Source of the DNA: JAVBPA01 sp031549925
GTDB taxonomy: Bacteria > Bacillota > Clostridia > Oscillospirales > CAG-272
Reading direction: 5' to 3'
Assembly (NCBI GenBank): GCA_031549925.1
Contig: JAVBPA010000086.1
Span: forward strand, 1 to 10,269
DNA length: 10,269 nucleotides
Part shown: one piece after another, positions 6,812 to 10,269 of the stretch
Numbering within the stretch: the first letter of the stretch is position 1
How the letters are laid out: each line of letters begins with the position of its first letter
Notes under the pieces: generated by a model
Database searches by the model: none
The model's input: the letters and a program-made list of their open reading frames with translations, nothing else
Told to the model about the DNA's origin: nothing
Position numbers and translations under genes: made by a program

Positions 6812-6841
6812 AATCAAATTTAATATTGCGGGAAAATTAAA

Positions 6842-8203
6842 ATGATTAATTCAAAAGATATACTTGAAACTATAGATATGATACGCAGTGAAAATCTCGA
6901 TATAAGAACTGTTACGATGGGGATTTCACTGCTTGATTGTCTTTCTGACGATGAAAAAGGTTTTTGCACAAAAATTTATGATAAAATAACAAAGACAGCC
7001 GAAAAACTTGTTCCCTGCTGTACCGATATAGAAAAAATGTACGGTATTCCCATAGTAAACCGCCGTGTTTCTGTTACTCCGGTTTCTATAGCTGGAGGAA
7101 ATTTATCACCGGACGGATTTATAAAAGCTGCAATTTCACTGGACCGAGCCGCAAATGAATTGGGAATAAATTTTATAGGCGGATTCGGAGCATTAGTTCA
7201 CAAAGGATCTACAAAAGGAGCCGATAATTTAATATCTGTTATACCTGACGCTTTAGCCGAAACTGTCCATGTATGCTCATCCGTAAATGTGGCTACTACA
7301 AAAGCCGGTATTAATATGGATTCAATAATACAAATGGGAAGTATTATCAAAAAAACCGCATATAAAACACGAAACAATAATTCAATCGGTTGCGCTAAAT
7401 TTGTTGTATTTGCTAATGTACCGGAAGACAACCCTTTTATGGCAGGAGCATTTCACGGAATAGGAGAACCGGAAACAGTTATAAATGTAGGTGTTTCAGG
7501 ACCTGGTGTCGTAGCTAAAGCAATTGAAAGAACCGGAAAAGATGTTTCACTTGGCGATTTAGCCGATATCATAAAGAAAACAGCTTTTAAAATAACGCGT
7601 ATGGGGCAGCTGGTCGCTTACGAAGCATCAACAAGGTTGGGTGTTCCTTTTGGTATAGTTGACCTTTCTTTAGCTCCCACTCCCGCTGTAGGAGATTCTG
7701 TGGCACATGTACTCGAAGCTATGGGAATTGAAATGTGCGGTTCGCATGGAACAACAGCCGCGCTTGCGATGCTCAATGATGCAGTAAAAAAAGGAGGAAC
7801 TATGGCTTCCTCGCATGTGGGAGGATTATCAGGCGCATTTATTCCGGTTTCAGAAGACAAAGGAATGATTGATGCGGCAGCCGCCGGAGTTCTTTCTATT
7901 GAAAAACTTGAAGCCATGACTGCCGTTTGTTCGGTGGGACTTGATATGATAGCGATTCCCGGTGATACCTCGGAAGCGGTAATATGCGGTATAATTGCAG
8001 ATGAAATATCAATCGGTATTATAAATAACAAAACAACAGCAGTAAGATTAATTCCGGCTTACGGTAAAAATGTAGGTGATACAATCGAATTCGGAGGACT
8101 TTTAGGATATGCGCCTATAATGCCAGTAAATTTAAAATCTCCGGAAATATTTATAAAACGCGGCGGAAGAATCCCCGCTCCGATCCAAAGTCTTAGAAAT
8201 TAA
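6842..8203 (+). CDS. PFL family protein, UPF0210/DUF711
   Basis: The 453 residues match full-length UPF0210 (DUF711, called PFL family for a fold resembling pyruvate formate-lyase-like enzymes). Recognisable blocks are RRVSVTPVSIAGG (about 75-87), GGFGALVHKGSTKGADNLI (about 114-132), INVGVSGPGVV, LAPTPAVGDSVAHVLEAMG, CGSHGTTAALAMLNDAVKKG and ASSHVGGLSGAFIPVSED near 320-345. The family is cytoplasmic, highly conserved and of unknown function; I see no glycyl-radical motif that would support a true PFL activity. The length equals that of typical members. It follows its customary UPF0237 ACT partner at 30 nt and precedes the S11 protein by 15 nt. The ribosome site is a modest GGGAA 7 nt before the ATG. 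The gene looks less AT-biased than its neighbours, which may reflect strong conservation. Confidence 0.92.
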   Translation: MINSKDILETIDMIRSENLDIRTVTMGISLLDCLSDDEKGFCTKIYDKITKTAEKLVPCCTDIEKMYGIPIVNRRVSVTPVSIAGGNLSPDGFIKAAISLDRAANELGINFIGGFGALVHKGSTKGADNLISVIPDALAETVHVCSSVNVATTKAGINMDSIIQMGSIIKKTAYKTRNNNSIGCAKFVVFANVPEDNPFMAGAFHGIGEPETVINVGVSGPGVVAKAIERTGKDVSLGDLADIIKKTAFKITRMGQLVAYEASTRLGVPFGIVDLSLAPTPAVGDSVAHVLEAMGIEMCGSHGTTAALAMLNDAVKKGGTMASSHVGGLSGAFIPVSEDKGMIDAAAAGVLSIEKLEAMTAVCSVGLDMIAIPGDTSEAVICGIIADEISIGIINNKTTAVRLIPAYGKNVGDTIEFGGLLGYAPIMPVNLKSPEIFIKRGGRIPAPIQSLRN

Positions 8204-8218
8204 AAAGTTATAATTAAA

Positions 8219-9523
8219 ATGAAAAATTTTATTTACTTTTTTTTGATAACCATTATACTAATTCCGTTTTTGTTTATATCTGTGTATGCTTTGGAATATC
8301 CGAATATTGAAAAAGCCGCTGGAGTATATTTATATAATATTACAGGTAAATCGCTTATATATACAAAAAACGCGGATACATTGATATATCCGGGTCCGAC
8401 TGTAAAGCTGATGACAGCCGCTATAGTTATCGATAAACTCGGAAGCTCGCTTGATAGGGAAATTACCATAGAAAAATCTATGTTAAGAGGAGTTTCTGGT
8501 AATAATATAAATCTGCGGACCGGAGAAATCGTTACAATAAATCAATTGCTTCATGCAATGATTATCGGCGGATCAAATGACGCCGCTATCGTTCTTGCTT
8601 CTGTAGCGGCGGGAAGTGTTGATGCTTTTATATATATGATGAATGAAAAAGCAAAAGAACTTGAGGCTTTAAGCACAACATATACGAATGTAACCGGAAT
8701 TCATAACGAAGATATGGTAACTACTATATCCGATATTGCTAAAATAGCTTTATATGTACATAAATATACTATATTCAACGAAATCGCAAGGCTTGAACAT
8801 TTTACAATACCTAAAACAAATAAATCAAAAGAAAGAAAAATTTACAACAGAAACTTTTTTATCGCAACAAATATTGAATATAAATACAAATCCAAATCTA
8901 TCTACGGTATGAATGCGGGAAGCACAAAAGAAGCCGGAAATTGTATTGTAGCAACGGCAATAAAAGATAATACAGATTATTTATGTATTGTTATGGGAGC
9001 TGAAAGCGATGAAGAATTTATATATTCATATATAGTATGCGCGGATTTGCTTTCATGGGCATATTCAAATTTTTCTTACAAAACAATACTAAGCACTTCA
9101 GAAGTGGTTTGTGAAATTCCCGTAAAATTATCAAATAAACTTGATTATATTACTTTAATGCCATCAAAAAAGCTTGATTTGTATCTCCCGAATGATGTTG
9201 ATATAACAAGCGAAGTTCAATTCAGTTATAACCTATATAAAAATGAATTAATAGCTCCGGTATCCGAAGGTGAAGTAATCGGATTATTAACCGCGATTTA
9301 TAACGATAAAGTTATCGGACAAACAGATTTGATAACAAAAACAAATGTCCCGAGAAGCGGGTGGCTGTATATACAATCAATTATTTTAGCAATTGTATCA
9401 TCAAAGCAATTTATTGTAATAGTCGTTTTGTTTTTTGTCGTTTTAATTTTATATGTCTTTATAATAGCATACCTGAGAGGAAGAAAAATAAAAAACAGAA
9501 AAAAAAGGTATAATCCAAAATGA
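8219..9523 (+). CDS. S11-family D-alanyl-D-alanine carboxypeptidase homologue lacking the catalytic serine (probable pseudoenzyme)
   Basis: The 434-residue protein has the DacF/PBP5 layout: a signal peptide (about 1-25), an S11 domain (about 30-270), a PBP5-type C-terminal beta domain (about 285-380), a membrane helix (about 398-419) and a basic tail RGRKIKNRKKRYNPK. In active S11 enzymes three motifs form the active site: SxxK, SxN and KTG. Here the first reads P60-T-V-K63 (codon CCG, 8396-8398), inside YPGPTVKLMTA, which aligns with PASTTKIMTA. The second reads G118-S119-N120 before DAA, where SGNDA is expected. The third reads N232-A-G234, inside GMNAGSTKEAGN, where GLKTGYTDEAG is expected. 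The nucleophile, the second serine and the KTG Lys/Thr are all replaced while the surrounding fold and targeting parts are kept. This argues against both hydrolysis and beta-lactam acylation, and for a wall-binding or regulatory role (inference). The stop overlaps alr by 4 nt; no Shine-Dalgarno is visible. Confidence 0.9.
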   Translation: MKNFIYFFLITIILIPFLFISVYALEYPNIEKAAGVYLYNITGKSLIYTKNADTLIYPGPTVKLMTAAIVIDKLGSSLDREITIEKSMLRGVSGNNINLRTGEIVTINQLLHAMIIGGSNDAAIVLASVAAGSVDAFIYMMNEKAKELEALSTTYTNVTGIHNEDMVTTISDIAKIALYVHKYTIFNEIARLEHFTIPKTNKSKERKIYNRNFFIATNIEYKYKSKSIYGMNAGSTKEAGNCIVATAIKDNTDYLCIVMGAESDEEFIYSYIVCADLLSWAYSNFSYKTILSTSEVVCEIPVKLSNKLDYITLMPSKKLDLYLPNDVDITSEVQFSYNLYKNELIAPVSEGEVIGLLTAIYNDKVIGQTDLITKTNVPRSGWLYIQSIILAIVSSKQFIVIVVLFFVVLILYVFIIAYLRGRKIKNRKKRYNPK

Positions 9524-10269
9524 AATCCCTCACAACCGCAGAAATTGATATTAAACAATTAATTGAAAATTATAATTTAATATATAATTATATAAACTGC
9601 GATTCAAACAATAAAACTGATATTATGTGTATTTTAAAAGCTAATGCTTACGGTCACGGGTCAAAAGAATGTGCAAAAGCTTTATATCAAAATACGGGAG
9701 CCAGAATATTCGGAGTCGCGAATTTACGGGAAGCGATAGAAATAAAAGCTTATGTGGGAGATTCTGATATATTAATTTTAGGATATTCTTTTCCTTCCGA
9801 TGTACAGGAAATAATTGATAATAATATAATACAAACTATTTTTTCATACGATTACGCAAAGGATCTCGCAGATAATATAAAAAACGGAATACTGCGCAGC
9901 CATATAAAATTGAATACGGGAATGAACCGTTTGGGTTATTATGTATCGGAAAATGATTTGTTAAACGAATCATCAGCAAATGAAATAATCAAAACATATA
10001 ACATAAAAAAAATAAATATTGAAGGTATATTCACTCATTTTGCAAATTCCGATAATCCGCTGATAGAATATACTGAAATTCAATACCGGCGTTTTAATAA
10101 TATAGTTCAAAAATTAGAAAGCAACAATATTTATATAAAAACAAAACATACTTCAAACAGCGCCGGGATAATAAATTTTAAAAATTACAAAATGGATATG
10201 GTCCGCGCAGGAATTATATTGTATGGATTGAGTCCCTCATATAAAACAGAAACGATAGAATGTAAACCT
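9520..10269 (+). CDS. alr: Alanine racemase, N-terminal 250 codons (3' end outside window)
   Basis: Alr is the PLP-dependent enzyme that interconverts L- and D-alanine, supplying D-Ala for peptidoglycan. The first 250 codons are visible and contain most of the alpha/beta-barrel domain. The PLP-binding lysine is K40 in CILKANAYGHG; further family blocks are IFGVANLREAIE, KLNTGMNRLG (with the conserved Arg), EGIFTHFANSD, HTSNSAGI and VRAGIILYGLSPS. The C-terminal beta domain with the catalytic tyrosine lies beyond the window, so completeness cannot be judged. The start ATG at 9520 overlaps the TGA of the upstream S11-like gene as ATGA, a pattern that usually means translational coupling. An AAAAGG ending at 9508 is 11 nt upstream. 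Confidence 0.94.
   Translation, partial: MKSLTTAEIDIKQLIENYNLIYNYINCDSNNKTDIMCILKANAYGHGSKECAKALYQNTGARIFGVANLREAIEIKAYVGDSDILILGYSFPSDVQEIIDNNIIQTIFSYDYAKDLADNIKNGILRSHIKLNTGMNRLGYYVSENDLLNESSANEIIKTYNIKKINIEGIFTHFANSDNPLIEYTEIQYRRFNNIVQKLESNNIYIKTKHTSNSAGIINFKNYKMDMVRAGIILYGLSPSYKTETIECKP

Noticed and set aside
7618..8031. Minus-strand 137-residue reading frame within the PFL gene
   Set aside because: It is antisense to a clearly conserved coding region; the Ala/Ser/Pro-rich translation is a codon-bias shadow.
8219..9523. S11 protein simply annotated as an active D-alanyl-D-alanine carboxypeptidase
   Set aside because: The fold matches, but Ser, Ser and Lys of the three active-site motifs are replaced, so activity should not be assumed.
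1..10269. A novel multi-gene defence, mobile or CRISPR-type system
   Set aside because: All genes fall into known housekeeping or conserved-unknown families; there are no transposase, integrase, nuclease-helicase, direct-repeat array or attachment-site signals.

Overview
The window is a strongly AT-rich bacterial chromosome segment with densely packed genes. The gene families (SecG with a long tail, RNase R, a SleB/CwlJ-type hydrolase, DUF1934/YwiB, HolA, the UPF0237/UPF0210 pair, and a DacF-like S11 protein beside alanine racemase) point to a low-GC Firmicutes lineage, most likely an uncultured Clostridia member. The SleB-like gene fits a spore-forming ancestry but does not prove sporulation. 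This placement is inferred from gene content and protein style; there is no rRNA or other marker in the window.

Layout. (1) 1-1168: the last 63 codons of a Gfo/Idh/MocA oxidoreductase, followed 9 nt later by a tandem-domain GNAT acetyltransferase. (2) 1169-1870: a non-coding stretch of about 270 nt with a near-consensus promoter, then secG on its own short transcript, closed by a strong intrinsic terminator. (3) 1941-4103: rnr (RNase R), apparently a single-gene unit, ending only 4 nt from the stop of a convergent gene. (4) 4108-4707, minus strand: a membrane-anchored peptidoglycan-binding plus SleB-type hydrolase whose catalytic domain stops about 40 residues early. (5) 4842-10269, plus strand: a tight run starting at a near-consensus promoter, with a DUF1934 protein, holA (DNA polymerase III delta), a UPF0237 ACT-domain protein, a UPF0210/PFL protein, an S11 D,D-carboxypeptidase homologue and the first 250 codons of alr (alanine racemase), which runs off the window.

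Most genes are housekeeping: protein export (SecG), RNA decay and quality control (RNase R), clamp loading in replication (HolA), and D-alanine supply for the wall (Alr). The ACT/PFL pair is a conserved duo of unknown function.

The most unusual observation is the S11 protein at 8219-9523. It is full length, with signal peptide, PBP5-like C-terminal domain, membrane anchor and basic tail, but all three active-site motifs have lost key residues: SxxK reads PTVK, SxN reads GSN and KTG reads NAG. It looks like a maintained pseudo-carboxypeptidase, and its stop overlaps the start of alr by 4 nt (ATGA). The second oddity is the C-terminally truncated SleB-like enzyme. I see no mobile element, CRISPR array, RNA gene or defence system in the window.
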